Positions 53,160 to 62,171 of a DNA stretch of 64,000 nt are shown piece after piece (within the stretch, counting starts at the first letter, position 1; each line of letters begins with the position of its first letter). This DNA is from Deltaproteobacteria bacterium. Its GTDB lineage: Bacteria > Desulfobacterota > Desulfuromonadia > Geobacterales > Geobacteraceae. Below the pieces are notes generated by a model. That model ran no database searches. It was not told the DNA's origin and worked only from the letters and a program-made list of their open reading frames with translations. The stretch is from assembly GCA_009668975.1 (NCBI GenBank), contig SBEG01000020.1, positions 16,591-80,590 of the forward strand, given 5' to 3'. The position numbers and the translations under genes are program-made.

Positions 53160-53412
53160 GTATGTGCTGCAAGGGGCTGATGGAGCAATCGACAAGCCAT
53201 TGCTGTCCAAATACGACCGCTACAGATTTTAAGTTGCTCTCGACGGCAAGCCCGCTGGGATATTAAAGACGGAGAGGCCCCAACCACTACCCTAACCCTT
53301 CCGGCAGTTCGCCAATGGGGAGTGGCTCTTTGTTAACCTAGCTCGGTGGCTGATAATTTTAGGATATTCATCTACCGGTTGACGTAACCCCCGCAAAAAA
53401 AGGAGGATATAT

Positions 53413-55587
53413 ATGTCACGACGCATTGATTACAGAGTCGAGGGGTTGGATTGTTCGGAAGAGATAGCGATCCTTCGGCGCGAAGTGGGGGGGAGGCCAG
53501 GGATTGTCGATCTGGAGTTCGACGTTGTCAATGCCCGGATGTCGATAGAATTTGACCCCGACGCAATATCTTCCGACGAGATCGTATCTGCTGTGGGCTC
53601 GACCGGTATGAAGGCAACACCTTGGGAACGGCGCTCTGCACACGAGGAGGGACCTTTCTGGATGCGGCACGGACGACTGGTTATGACCACCGCGAGCGGG
53701 ACGCTTTTGCTGTCTGCGTTCATCACGCACTGGGTCCTGCACGGAAGCTTGCTCGATGCATTTGCCGGCGGCCACCAAAAGCAACATATATTTCCGCTGC
53801 CTGTGATTTTGCTGTACCTCGGCGCAGTAGTTAGTGGCGCTTGGTATGTTGTCCCCAAGGCCCTTCAGGCCGCTCGTCGTTTCCGACCGGACATGAACTT
53901 TCTAATGTTCTCTGCTGTTATCGGTGCGATTGTCATTGGTGAGTTGTTTGAGGCGGCCACGGTCTCTTGCCTGTTCGCTGTTTCGTTGTTGTTGGAGCAT
54001 TGGAGCGTCGAGCGGGCGCGAAATGCCATCGGTGCGCTTCTGCACCTTTCACCATCCACGGCCCGTTATTACTGCGGGGATCATGGAGGGATCCACGAAA
54101 AGCCTGTGGAGGAAGTGCCCCTTGGTTCGGTTGTTCTGGTCCGTCCAGGGGAGAGGATTCCTTTGGACGGTGAGGTCGTCAAGGGTGAATCCTCGGTGAA
54201 CCAAGCTCCGATCACCGGAGAGTCCATGCCGGTTTCCAAGCAGCCTGGTGATACGGTCTACGCCGGAACCATCAACCAAGATGGTGCTCTGGAGTTCCGA
54301 ACCACCAAGCTTGCCAACGATACTACGCTGGCAAGGATCATTCATATGGTCGAAAGTGCCCAGTCCCGGAGAGCCCGTAGCCAGCAGTGGGTTGATCGCT
54401 TTTCTGCTTATTACACCCCGATTATGATTTTACTCGCCATTAGCGTCGCCATCCTGGTCCCGATGCTTATGGACGCATCATGGTCGGAGGGTGTCTATCG
54501 CGGCCTCGTTATACTGGTGATCGCCTGTCCGTGCGCTTTGGTAATCTCCACACCGGTAAGCATCGTTTCCGCCCTTACTGCATCGGCCCGTAACGGTTTG
54601 CTGATAAAGGGCGGCCTCTATCTTGAAATAGCGGGACGTCTCCAGGTTCTTGCCTTGGATAAGACGGGGACACTCACCCAAGGTCAACCTGAGGTACAGC
54701 GTATAGTACCTTTAAACGGCCATAGCGAACGGGAGCTTCTGGAACGTGCCGCGGCTCTGGAGTTTGCGAGCGAACATCCCCTGGCACGCGCAATTCTGCG
54801 GAAAGCTCGCGAATCGGGCATCGATGTCATTCCTGCCGGGAATTTTCAGGCCATACGTGGGAAGGGTGGTGAGGGCAACATCGGCGGCAGGATATTCTGG
54901 ATTGGCAGCCACCGGATGATGCACGAAAAAGGCCAGGAAACCCCGGAAATTCATGCCAAAGCGGAAGAATTGGAGGATGCCGGCCACACCGTTATCGCTA
55001 TCGGCAACGACAAACATGTCTGCGGGATTATCAGTATTGCTGACAGCCTGCGCGAGAACGTCCAACATATCATAGCTGAGATTAAAAAGGCTGGAGTGAA
55101 GCGAGTTATCATGCTCACCGGTGACAACGAAGGCACCGCAAGGGCCATCGCGGCGGAGGCCGGTATCGATGAGTATCGATGTGAACTTCTACCCGAAGAT
55201 AAGGTCGAGGCAATCGGACGCCTCGTTCGCGAACACAAGTATGTAGCCATGGTTGGCGACGGCGTCAACGATGCGCCAGCGATGGCAACGGCGACTTTAG
55301 GCATCGCCATGGGCGCGATGGGTACCGATGCAGCCCTTGAAACTGCCGACGTGGCACTGATGTCTGACGATCTCTCAAAACTGCCGTGGCTGATCAGCCA
55401 CTCCCGCAGAACGCTGCGTAACATACAGCAAAATATCACCTTTGCTCTTGGGCTCAAGCTGGTGTTTATAGTATTGACCCTATTTGGCCTTGCGTCGCTT
55501 TGGATGGCAATTGCAGCTGACACCGGAGTTACGCTCTTGGTGGTTTTTAACAGCTTACGACTGCTTAACAGATCAAGTATGAACTAA
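53413..55587 (+). CDS. cadA: Zn/Cd/Pb-type P1B ATPase (CadA/ZntA-like)
   Basis: This 724-aa ATPase exports divalent soft metals. It has one N-terminal HMA-like domain (about 1-65) whose usual CxxC is replaced by DCSEE, the transmembrane CPC motif in IACPCALVIS (about 370), the phosphorylation site DKTGT (about 416), and GDGVNDAPAMA. The last helix has DTGVTLLVVFNSLRLL, where the Asp is diagnostic of the P1B-2 (Zn/Cd/Pb) group. Length is normal. AAAGGAGG precedes the ATG. An ArsR-family gene follows. Confidence 0.93.
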   Translation: MSRRIDYRVEGLDCSEEIAILRREVGGRPGIVDLEFDVVNARMSIEFDPDAISSDEIVSAVGSTGMKATPWERRSAHEEGPFWMRHGRLVMTTASGTLLLSAFITHWVLHGSLLDAFAGGHQKQHIFPLPVILLYLGAVVSGAWYVVPKALQAARRFRPDMNFLMFSAVIGAIVIGELFEAATVSCLFAVSLLLEHWSVERARNAIGALLHLSPSTARYYCGDHGGIHEKPVEEVPLGSVVLVRPGERIPLDGEVVKGESSVNQAPITGESMPVSKQPGDTVYAGTINQDGALEFRTTKLANDTTLARIIHMVESAQSRRARSQQWVDRFSAYYTPIMILLAISVAILVPMLMDASWSEGVYRGLVILVIACPCALVISTPVSIVSALTASARNGLLIKGGLYLEIAGRLQVLALDKTGTLTQGQPEVQRIVPLNGHSERELLERAAALEFASEHPLARAILRKARESGIDVIPAGNFQAIRGKGGEGNIGGRIFWIGSHRMMHEKGQETPEIHAKAEELEDAGHTVIAIGNDKHVCGIISIADSLRENVQHIIAEIKKAGVKRVIMLTGDNEGTARAIAAEAGIDEYRCELLPEDKVEAIGRLVREHKYVAMVGDGVNDAPAMATATLGIAMGAMGTDAALETADVALMSDDLSKLPWLISHSRRTLRNIQQNITFALGLKLVFIVLTLFGLASLWMAIAADTGVTLLVVFNSLRLLNRSSMN

Positions 55588-55688
55588 ATTGCGCAGATTT
55601 ATGCGTATTGTATCCGGGCAGAGAAGAGGACAAAGGCAACCTTGCTCTACCCTATTTTGTGCTCATGTAGAAAATGATTATTGTTTAG

Positions 55689-55715
55689 TTGACAAAAAAT
55701 CACACCAAGTATATT
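55689..55715 (+). promoter_or_regulatory. candidate promoter of the ArsR-family gene
   Basis: TTGACA (55689-55694) and TATATT (55710-55715) are separated by 15 bases, a little short, and lie 36 bases before the ATG of the ArsR-family gene. The AT-rich surroundings could hold the operator. Confidence 0.4.
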
Positions 55716-55751
55716 GAAACATCTGGATATGCTTGAATCAATGGAGCCTCT

Positions 55752-56030
55752 ATGGAATTTGATAAGAATAGAAATTTTGACAGCGAGGCTCTAGTCTGCA
55801 AAATGCTTGGTCATCCTGTGCGTCTGAAGATTGTTGCCGGACTATACTCCCAAGAGTGCAATGTAAAGCATATCTGGGAATGCCTCGGTCTTCCTCAGGC
55901 AACGGTTTCCCAGCATCTCGCCCTTCTCAAGAACACGGGGATCGTTTCAGGAAAACGTGATGGCACCGAAGTACACTACAGTGTCATCCACCCTCTAGCC
56001 AAGCAGATTATCGCTTTTCTGGTGCAGTAA
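55752..56030 (+). CDS. ArsR/SmtB-family metal-responsive repressor
   Basis: This 92-aa protein has the ArsR winged helix: LGHPVRLKIVAGL, CNVKHIWECLGLPQATVSQHLALL as the recognition helix, and REDG-like wing KRDGTEVHYSV. Two Cys lie in and near helix alpha3 (ECNVKHIWEC), the classic place for metal or thiol sensing, but the ELCVCDL form is absent. A third Cys is at about 17. It probably represses the cadA or czc genes. It lies 164 bases downstream of cadA. Confidence 0.88.
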   Translation: MEFDKNRNFDSEALVCKMLGHPVRLKIVAGLYSQECNVKHIWECLGLPQATVSQHLALLKNTGIVSGKRDGTEVHYSVIHPLAKQIIAFLVQ

Positions 56031-56371
56031 TTCACCACTGCGCTGAAGGGTCACTTATAACCCTGATATTTATTCCTTCAAACACAATGTTTCTCAGTTT
56101 TAAAACTACCTTCTCATTTACCAGCACTAGTGAGCATATCTGCTCCTTCCTGATTTTAACCATCAATGTCACTTTCCGGCACTTTTTGCATGCAGCCTTA
56201 TTGCATATAAGGTTGAACTGAAGGGTGAATCCACGAGAAAAAAACGGACAGTTCTTGACCAGAAAACGCAATCTGTGACAGATTATTCAAAATAATGTGG
56301 TATAAAGCAAATGGGCACAGATTCAAATGCTATATTAATAATCCTCATAAAATCACTTGTTAAGTGCATCT
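56031..56371. other. intergenic, no sure gene
   Basis: A 79-codon frame on the - strand (56032-56271) has several Cys, but it lacks a good ribosome site and does not look like a known protein, so I do not call it. The rest is AT-rich. Confidence 0.35.
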
Positions 56372-56704
56372 ATGGAATTCATAAAAACACTTGGTCTTTA
56401 TGTCCTTACCGCCATTGCAGAAATAGTAGGCTGCTATCTGCCTTATCTATGGCTTAAACAGGGACGCTCGGCTTGGCTGCTTTTACCGGCGACAGTCAGC
56501 CTAGCTGCCTTCGCTTGGCTTTTGTCACTCCATCCCACAGCTGCAGGTCGTGTTTACGCTGCATATGGCGGCGTTTATATCAGTGTCGCCATCCTTTGGC
56601 TGTGGGCTGTTGATTCCATCCGACCCACCCTCACAGATTGGGTTGGTGTTATTGTAAGTCTGCTTGGCATGGCAATCATCATATTTGGTTCGCGCAGTGC
56701 CTAA
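56372..56704 (+). CDS. ynfA: YnfA-family (UPF0060) small multidrug-like membrane protein
   Basis: This 110-aa protein has four membrane helices and the UPF0060 signatures: [20 protein letters not shown] in helices 1-2, [17 protein letters not shown], and [18 protein letters not shown] at the end. YnfA belongs to the SMR-like transporters. I use ATG 56372 (110 aa, the family length is about 108). It is separated from the ArsR gene by about 340 bases in which I find no sure gene. Confidence 0.92.
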   Translation: MEFIKTLGLYVLTAIAEIVGCYLPYLWLKQGRSAWLLLPATVSLAAFAWLLSLHPTAAGRVYAAYGGVYISVAILWLWAVDSIRPTLTDWVGVIVSLLGMAIIIFGSRSA

Positions 56705-56820
56705 TTGCGACGCTTAACAGCGTGCATCATGGCTGACGTTTACATACCTTGCGACTACAATAAGCCATGGTCGCTTTCGCCGGAACGCCGGTCGCCATCA
56801 CATCAGTTTTTTGGTCGGTT

Positions 56821-57003
56821 TGGGGTCAACGCAGAATTTGGATATTAAAGCACGTTATTGTTATTAATATTCAATCGAATCATTATGTTAAGTAACCGCT
56901 CTATTGGAACGCCGATGCATAATCTGGCAATATGTTAACTGGCTGAACTTAAGGAGATATTTATTTCTTATTGTACTCTATGATCCGTTTTCTGTGGTAA
57001 CCC
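56821..57003. repeat. MITE-like 183-bp repeat, copy 2
   Basis: Same orientation as the copy at 43563-43745, differing at about nine positions. Here the terminal inverted repeats are better kept: TTTGGGGTCAACGCAGAA on the left and, read inward from the right, TTTGGGGTTACCACAGAA. The extra TTT flanks may be target or element bases. Confidence 0.85.
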
Positions 57004-57046
57004 CAAATACTCTCTATTGCTCCAAACACTGCATCTTGCAGTTTCG

Positions 57047-57259
57047 TTATCGGGATCTCAGTTTAACCATTTCAACTTCAAGGCCTCGATCGCGCAGGTC
57101 CTGAAGCAGACGCTCATTACTGCTAGTTTGAACAAAAGGCCCTACCCTCTCCCCTTCAATCAGCAAGAAAAAACTGCCGGCCGACTGAAAAAGCTGGTTA
57201 CTCGGACAATTCTGTCGTGACTCCAGTTCGTTGTCAGAATTTTTCATTATTTTCACCAT
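57047..57259 (-). CDS. small hypothetical protein
   Basis: This 70-aa protein (or 66 aa from the second Met, at 57247, preceded by GGTGA) is soluble and charged, with GSFFLLIEGERVGPFVQ in the centre and LLQDLRDRGLEVEMVKL near the end, which looks like a small alpha/beta domain. It follows the 57548 gene on the - strand by 34 bases. No family is recognised. Confidence 0.45.
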   Translation of the reverse strand: MVKIMKNSDNELESRQNCPSNQLFQSAGSFFLLIEGERVGPFVQTSSNERLLQDLRDRGLEVEMVKLRSR

Positions 57260-57293
57260 CGGCCTCGCAATCGGAAGTTAGCAAGGATAGTTG

Positions 57294-57548
57294 TTACATT
57301 GTTTTGATTTCCTCGACCTTACGATCTATTTCACCAGATTTAAGAAACAGATTAAACGACTTATTGAAGAAAAATGAGATAATATCGATTTCCTTTGCTC
57401 CATCAGGGATTTCATCAGCGTAGAGCGATGAAAGGCGTTTCATTTTTAATATGAGTTCTGGATCGACAGATATTTTACGAATTACTTCTTTTTTAGCTTC
57501 TTTAGGGTCATTAACTTGGTCATCAAGTTGATCTGTTGCATTTGTCAT
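57294..57548 (-). CDS. small hypothetical protein next to the integrase
   Basis: This 84-aa protein starts with ATG after GGAGGTTACC (good spacing). It is charged and helical (KEVIRKISVDPELILKMKRL). No domain is recognised. It is divergent from the recombinase gene and could be a regulator or a directionality factor, but this is a guess from position. Confidence 0.5.
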   Translation of the reverse strand: MTNATDQLDDQVNDPKEAKKEVIRKISVDPELILKMKRLSSLYADEIPDGAKEIDIISFFFNKSFNLFLKSGEIDRKVEEIKTM

Positions 57549-57663
57549 GGTAACCTCCGGACATATTGGTGATATTGATAATAATTACCATGCAAACTAC
57601 TCATAATCAAGTAATATAATATAAAATGCGTATACATGTCTTGCATGTATTATTACAATATGA

Positions 57664-57678
57664 TAACCATAAAACAAC
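57664..57678 (+). promoter_or_regulatory. extra copy of the integrase half-site
   Basis: TAACCATAAAACAAC matches 15 of the 16 bases of the left arm of the inverted repeat at 57733-57767 and lies about 70 bases upstream. Repeated sites of this type are typical of arm-type integrase sites or operators. Confidence 0.55.
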
Positions 57679-57732
57679 TGGAACGCCGCAGGATGGCTTT
57701 AACAGCCTCGGTGCATGCCCAAATATATGTTA

Positions 57733-57767
57733 TAACCATAAAACAACACAATGTTGTTTTATGGTTA
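57733..57767. promoter_or_regulatory. perfect 16-bp inverted repeat before the integrase gene
   Basis: TAACCATAAAACAACA (57733-57748) and TGTTGTTTTATGGTTA (57752-57767) are perfect complements with a CAA spacer, ending 9 bases before the integrase ATG. A repressor binding here would block translation start or transcription. Recombinase core sites also have such inverted arms, so it could be an attachment-type site. Confidence 0.7.
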
Positions 57768-57776
57768 GGTGGTGAA

Positions 57777-58793
57777 ATGGCGATTGAAACGGATGTATGG
57801 CCACTGTCGGAAGGGAATATTGTCAGAGATCTTGAACGGTGGAAGGGCATCTATATTGATTTATTGCTGGCCAGGAGATGTTCGCCTAGGACTTTGACCA
57901 TATATTCTGAGGTTATTGACGAGCTTATCGAGTATTCTCGCCAATTCCAGGATGAAGTGGCAATTTCTGACATAGGAACCTTCTTTATCACACGTTTTCT
58001 TGATTATAAGGACAAAAGATCCAAAAAAGGCATATCAGATTCGACAAGATCGCATTACATCAAGGTATTCAAGGCTTTTTTCAAGTTTATCGATGGAAAT
58101 AACCTGGAAGGTTTCGGGATACTCTATAATCTGCGAAATTTGACAGTAAAGAACCAAAACGGACAGGGTAAGAAAAAACCGGCCTATAGCGACGAACAAG
58201 TTGAAAAGATCATTCTCACCATAGAGCAAATCCGAAAAAAGACCGAATCGCATGAAACACGTGCCTTCACCTCGACAAGAAATTTCTTGCTCACGAAATT
58301 TGTTCTTTTCTCGGGAATTCGAGCCGACGAAATGGCGAAAGTGCGCTATGAGGATCTTGAGCCCTACACTGACCCGAAAAGCAAGACCCCCATGTACCGG
58401 GTTGAAGTACTGGGGAAGGGTGGCACCTGGGAATACGTCTATATAATCCGTGAGCATTTAGAGGATGAATTGGAGATCATGCGGAACAGGTTTTCTGCTA
58501 AAGGGCTTATCGCCGTATCGCTCAATGGCAAGCCCCTGGGGCCGGTCCAGATTAACCACAATATTTCCAGGATCACCAAGGCCGCCGGCATGGCAAAGCA
58601 GGGTGTGCATATTTTCCGGCACACCTACGCACGTTCACTCTTACGCCAGGGAGAAGACATCGAGATCGTGAAGCAGTTGCTGAGACATAAGAAAATAACT
58701 ACGACGGTGGATTTTTATATTGATACCGATGAAGATGCAAAGTCAGCGGCTGCTGCGAGAATAAAGCGCCGCGGCCACAGTGAAAACAAATAA
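57777..58793 (+). CDS. tyrosine recombinase/integrase
   Basis: This 338-aa protein has an N-terminal SAM-like core-binding domain (about 20-115) and a C-terminal catalytic domain. The catalytic set is visible: Arg in FSGIRADEM (about 181), HxxR in HIFRHTYAR (about 278-281), His in LLRHKKI (about 305), and Tyr in TVDFYID (about 314). I start at ATG 57777, after AGGTGG; the upstream in-frame starts run through the inverted repeat. It resembles XerC/D-type integrases of mobile elements and is the probable enzyme of the element. Confidence 0.93.
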   Translation: MAIETDVWPLSEGNIVRDLERWKGIYIDLLLARRCSPRTLTIYSEVIDELIEYSRQFQDEVAISDIGTFFITRFLDYKDKRSKKGISDSTRSHYIKVFKAFFKFIDGNNLEGFGILYNLRNLTVKNQNGQGKKKPAYSDEQVEKIILTIEQIRKKTESHETRAFTSTRNFLLTKFVLFSGIRADEMAKVRYEDLEPYTDPKSKTPMYRVEVLGKGGTWEYVYIIREHLEDELEIMRNRFSAKGLIAVSLNGKPLGPVQINHNISRITKAAGMAKQGVHIFRHTYARSLLRQGEDIEIVKQLLRHKKITTTVDFYIDTDEDAKSAAAARIKRRGHSENK

Positions 58794-58826
58794 ACGACAT
58801 GGTGATTCATTAGAAAGGATGAGAAT

Positions 58827-59165
58827 ATGTTAGGTGTGCTTGCTTTCCCATTAATAATCTTGTCATTTTGCGGAGGTATATTTATCTTCCATACGATGAA
58901 AACTCTATTTAATATACCACTCATATTAAATCTTCCTGGAGCTTTTGTTTTTATGGGTGCGTTATTTTCTTTCGTTGGTTGGGTTATCGATAAAATTGGT
59001 GTCTTTAAACAGTCTATGACAGTTGCCCCTGAGCCATTAACTCTCAATTTACCTTGGTATACATGGCTGCTTTATCTAGCATTATCCGTCATCTATTATG
59101 CAACCATAGTTCGTTTGTTGTTTATCTGGAGAACAGACATAAGAACCGGCAAAAAGTGGGCATGA
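58827..59165 (+). CDS. small membrane protein
   Basis: This 112-aa protein has three to four membrane helices (about 3-22, 30-55, 77-98) and a basic C-terminus. No family is recognised. GAAAGGATGAG precedes the ATG. It lies between the recombinase and helicase genes on the same strand. Confidence 0.5.
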   Translation: MLGVLAFPLIILSFCGGIFIFHTMKTLFNIPLILNLPGAFVFMGALFSFVGWVIDKIGVFKQSMTVAPEPLTLNLPWYTWLLYLALSVIYYATIVRLLFIWRTDIRTGKKWA

Positions 59166-59263
59166 ACTAGCCATGAAATCAAATTTTCGCTCGGAGACCT
59201 GGCTAAACAGGTTCAGCAGCAAAATGTCGATAGTCCAGGGCCTGTAGGGGAGGGGAATAAATA

Positions 59264-60757
59264 TTGGTTCGTCCCACTGAAGAGCAGCAAGCCATTGTCG
59301 ATCATCCAAGTGACGCATGTGTTATTGCTTGCGCAGGCGCAGGAAAGACCCACACCCTGATTGATTATGCGAAGGCCAGAACGGACGCACGCATTCTCTA
59401 TATCGTATACAACAGGAGCGCACGGATCGAGGCGACGGCCAAGTTTAAACGCCAGGGCCTTACCCATGTAAAGGTGGAAACAGCACACAGTCTGGCCTAC
59501 CGGGAAATGATATCAGGTAAAGGGTTTGAGCTTCATGCGAGTGGGAATCTCAAGCCTCACGACATCCTGGAATGGTATAGTCCACTACCAAAGTTCTCGA
59601 ACGATTTGGACAAGCTGATCTTTGCCCGGCATGTTGTCAGCCTGACAAACCGCTTCTGCAACAGCCGTGAGCGGCGGGTTCACCATATCGACTACGTAAA
59701 ATCAGTGAAGGAAGTATCCGCTAAATATTTTGCCAATCGCTTCATCGAGCAGATAGGTGACGCTACGGAGTCGATCCTGGAGCGAATGTGGGACGGAAGT
59801 CTCCCTTTTACGCACGATGCCTACCTGAAGAAGTTCCAGCTGCAAGCCCCTGTTCTTCCGTATTCCCATGTTTTGACCGATGAGGGTCAGGATTCCAATC
59901 CCTGTTGGCTGGACGTGTTCTTGCGACAGCCTGCTACCAGGGTTATTGTCGGTGATTCCCATCAATCCATTTACGGCTACCGTGGTGCTATTGATAGCCT
60001 GAGTATGGTTGGCTTCCCGCGGTTTACCTTGTCGGGAAGCTTCCGTTTTGGCAACTCGATCGCAGAGATAGCGATGGAAGTAATTCGGCTTAAAACACTG
60101 CTGGGGGTCTCTGTTGATGACTTCAAAATAAAGGGGCTCGGACCTGGAAAGTCTCATGGTGGAAAGTCGGAGCGTGCCGTGCTTGCCCGGAGTAATTTGG
60201 GCCTTATCAGCCATGCGATTGAAGCCGTTTGCAAAAAAGGGTTGAAGGTTGCCTATGAAGGAGATATTGAAAATTATACTTTCGTGTCAGGAACGAGCCT
60301 TTATGATATTTTGAATCTTTACATCGGGAAACACGAAAGGATCAGGGATGATTTTATCCGGAGGTTTAAGTCGTATGCGGATCTGACGGAATACCAGAAA
60401 GAGGTTGACGACTGCGAACTGGGCATGGTCATGGAACTCATTTCTACCTATGGTTCCGGACTCTTTGGTTTCATCAGGGAGATCCGGGAGAAAGCGGTCA
60501 AGAAGGAGCAGTCACAGCTTATTCTCTCAACCTGTCACAAATCGAAAGGCGCTGAGTTTGATGATGTCGCCTTGGTAAAGGACTTCATTAATGGCGAAAA
60601 GATACTTAAACTGCTGGCTGCGGCTAAGGGTAATCCGGCAAATGCGCCAGATCGTGATGCAACCCTCGAGGAAATCAATCTCTTATACGTTGCTGTAACC
60701 AGGTCGCGACGCATGTTGGACGTACCGTTTCCTATATGGTCTGAGGGGACGGCATGA
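59264..60757 (+). CDS. UvrD/Rep-like superfamily I helicase
   Basis: This 497-aa protein has the SF1A helicase motifs in order: Q-motif TEEQQAIV, Walker A ACAGAGKT (about 22-29), DEGQD (motif II, about 205), VVGDSHQSIYGYRG-like motif III, GSFRFGN, CHKSKGAEFDD (motif V) and LLYVAVTRSRRML (motif VI). It is shorter than UvrD (about 720), with compact 1B and 2B domains, like FBH1- or phage-type helicases. It starts at TTG 59264 after GGGAGGGG. It may help replication or repair of the element. Confidence 0.85.
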   Translation: MVRPTEEQQAIVDHPSDACVIACAGAGKTHTLIDYAKARTDARILYIVYNRSARIEATAKFKRQGLTHVKVETAHSLAYREMISGKGFELHASGNLKPHDILEWYSPLPKFSNDLDKLIFARHVVSLTNRFCNSRERRVHHIDYVKSVKEVSAKYFANRFIEQIGDATESILERMWDGSLPFTHDAYLKKFQLQAPVLPYSHVLTDEGQDSNPCWLDVFLRQPATRVIVGDSHQSIYGYRGAIDSLSMVGFPRFTLSGSFRFGNSIAEIAMEVIRLKTLLGVSVDDFKIKGLGPGKSHGGKSERAVLARSNLGLISHAIEAVCKKGLKVAYEGDIENYTFVSGTSLYDILNLYIGKHERIRDDFIRRFKSYADLTEYQKEVDDCELGMVMELISTYGSGLFGFIREIREKAVKKEQSQLILSTCHKSKGAEFDDVALVKDFINGEKILKLLAAAKGNPANAPDRDATLEEINLLYVAVTRSRRMLDVPFPIWSEGTA

Positions 60758-60847
60758 TATTAACGGGCCTGTTTTATTTTTCATTTTGTGCCGGATCCGG
60801 ATATGCTGTGGGTAAAAATAGAATCAATTCCCTAAAAGTAAATAGAC

Positions 60848-62107
60848 ATGGAACCCATGCATAGACAAATATTGCATTTGGACCTCAATTCATATTTCGC
60901 CTCCGTAGAACAGGCTCTGAATCCGGCTCTGCGCGGCAAGCCTATCGCTGTAATCGGCGCATCGCACAGGACGGTCATTACTACAGCTTCTTACGAGGCA
61001 CGTGCTTTCGGTGTCAAAACCGGTATGTCAGTATATGAGGGACGTCGTTACTGTCCAGATTTGATACTCGTTGTCGGCAACAACCGCCGGTACACTCATA
61101 CCTCCTCAGAAATCATGAAAATGATGGGAGAATACTCAGATCTCTTAGAACCCTTCTCGATTGACGAAGCATTCATGGACGTTACCGGATCCTGCAAGCT
61201 TTACGGGTTGGCCGAAAATATTGCCATGCGCCTTAAAGCAAGGATTAAGCATCGCTTCAACCTCACCTGCTCCATCGGCATTGCCCCCAACAAGCTCCTG
61301 GCCAAACTGGCCAGCGACCTGAAAAAACCTGATGGTCTGGTTGTAGTCCATCCCGACGAAGTCTCTACTCTCCTCGAGAGAACACCGGTCTCCGATATGT
61401 GCGGTATCGGAAAAAAGACGGAGCGACAACTAAAGCTTCTTGGCATCAACACTTGCGGCGAATTGGGTAGATTCCCGGTTGATGTCTTGCGCAAGAAGTT
61501 CGGCATTATTGGCGACAGACTCATCCAGATGGGACTTGGCATCGACGATTCACCTGTAGTGCCCATGGCAGAGTCAGACCCGGTAAAGTCCGTGGGACAC
61601 TCCAGCACTCTCGATCGGGACATTGAGGATAGGAAGGACGTGCTGAAATACCTCCTCAAGCTGTCTGAGATGGTTGGGAGGAGGGCTAGAAGGTACCGGG
61701 TCGCAGGAAAAACGGTGCATTTCTATGTCAGATACGCTGACTTTTTCTCCAGTTTTGGCAAGCAGATGACCCTTTCCGGGTATGTGAATCAAAGTGATGA
61801 GATATACCGGGCTGCAGTGCAGCTCTACGATTCAGCAGTGCACCCACAACCGGTGAGAATGCTGGGCGTGAGACTCACGAACCTGCAGCATAGCAGTGAA
61901 CAGTTGCCACTGTTCCAGGAGGACAGGAAGAAGCTATTCCTTACCAACGCCATGGATGAAGTCAACGACCGGTTTGGGGAGTTTGCGGTCACGTTTGGAT
62001 CTTTGATGGAAAAAGGGGAGGATTGCCAAGAGAGAAGGCTTGAAGGCTCGACTGTGATATCTCCCGCCTGGCGACCTGAAGGAATACGGAAAGTAGACGT
62101 CAAGTGA
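60848..62107 (+). CDS. dinB: DNA polymerase IV (DinB)
   Basis: This 419-aa Y-family polymerase has the active-site opening HLDLNSYFASVEQ, the catalytic DE in FSIDEAFMDV, and helix-hairpin-helix segments (CGIGKKTERQLKLLG). A beta-clamp binding motif QLPLF lies near residue 357. It performs translesion synthesis. Y-family polymerases are often carried by mobile elements and SOS-controlled, but I see no clear LexA box. Confidence 0.93.
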   Translation: MEPMHRQILHLDLNSYFASVEQALNPALRGKPIAVIGASHRTVITTASYEARAFGVKTGMSVYEGRRYCPDLILVVGNNRRYTHTSSEIMKMMGEYSDLLEPFSIDEAFMDVTGSCKLYGLAENIAMRLKARIKHRFNLTCSIGIAPNKLLAKLASDLKKPDGLVVVHPDEVSTLLERTPVSDMCGIGKKTERQLKLLGINTCGELGRFPVDVLRKKFGIIGDRLIQMGLGIDDSPVVPMAESDPVKSVGHSSTLDRDIEDRKDVLKYLLKLSEMVGRRARRYRVAGKTVHFYVRYADFFSSFGKQMTLSGYVNQSDEIYRAAVQLYDSAVHPQPVRMLGVRLTNLQHSSEQLPLFQEDRKKLFLTNAMDEVNDRFGEFAVTFGSLMEKGEDCQERRLEGSTVISPAWRPEGIRKVDVK

Positions 62108-62171
62108 TTGAAACTACCTCTCCAATTAACCAAAAAGCAGGTACTTTTCGTGCGCTAAGAAGGTTTTTTCA

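Noticed and set aside
56032..56271. 79-codon frame on the - strand after the ArsR-family gene
   Set aside because: Cys residues are present, but there is no good ribosome site and no family pattern; intergenic chance frame is more likely.
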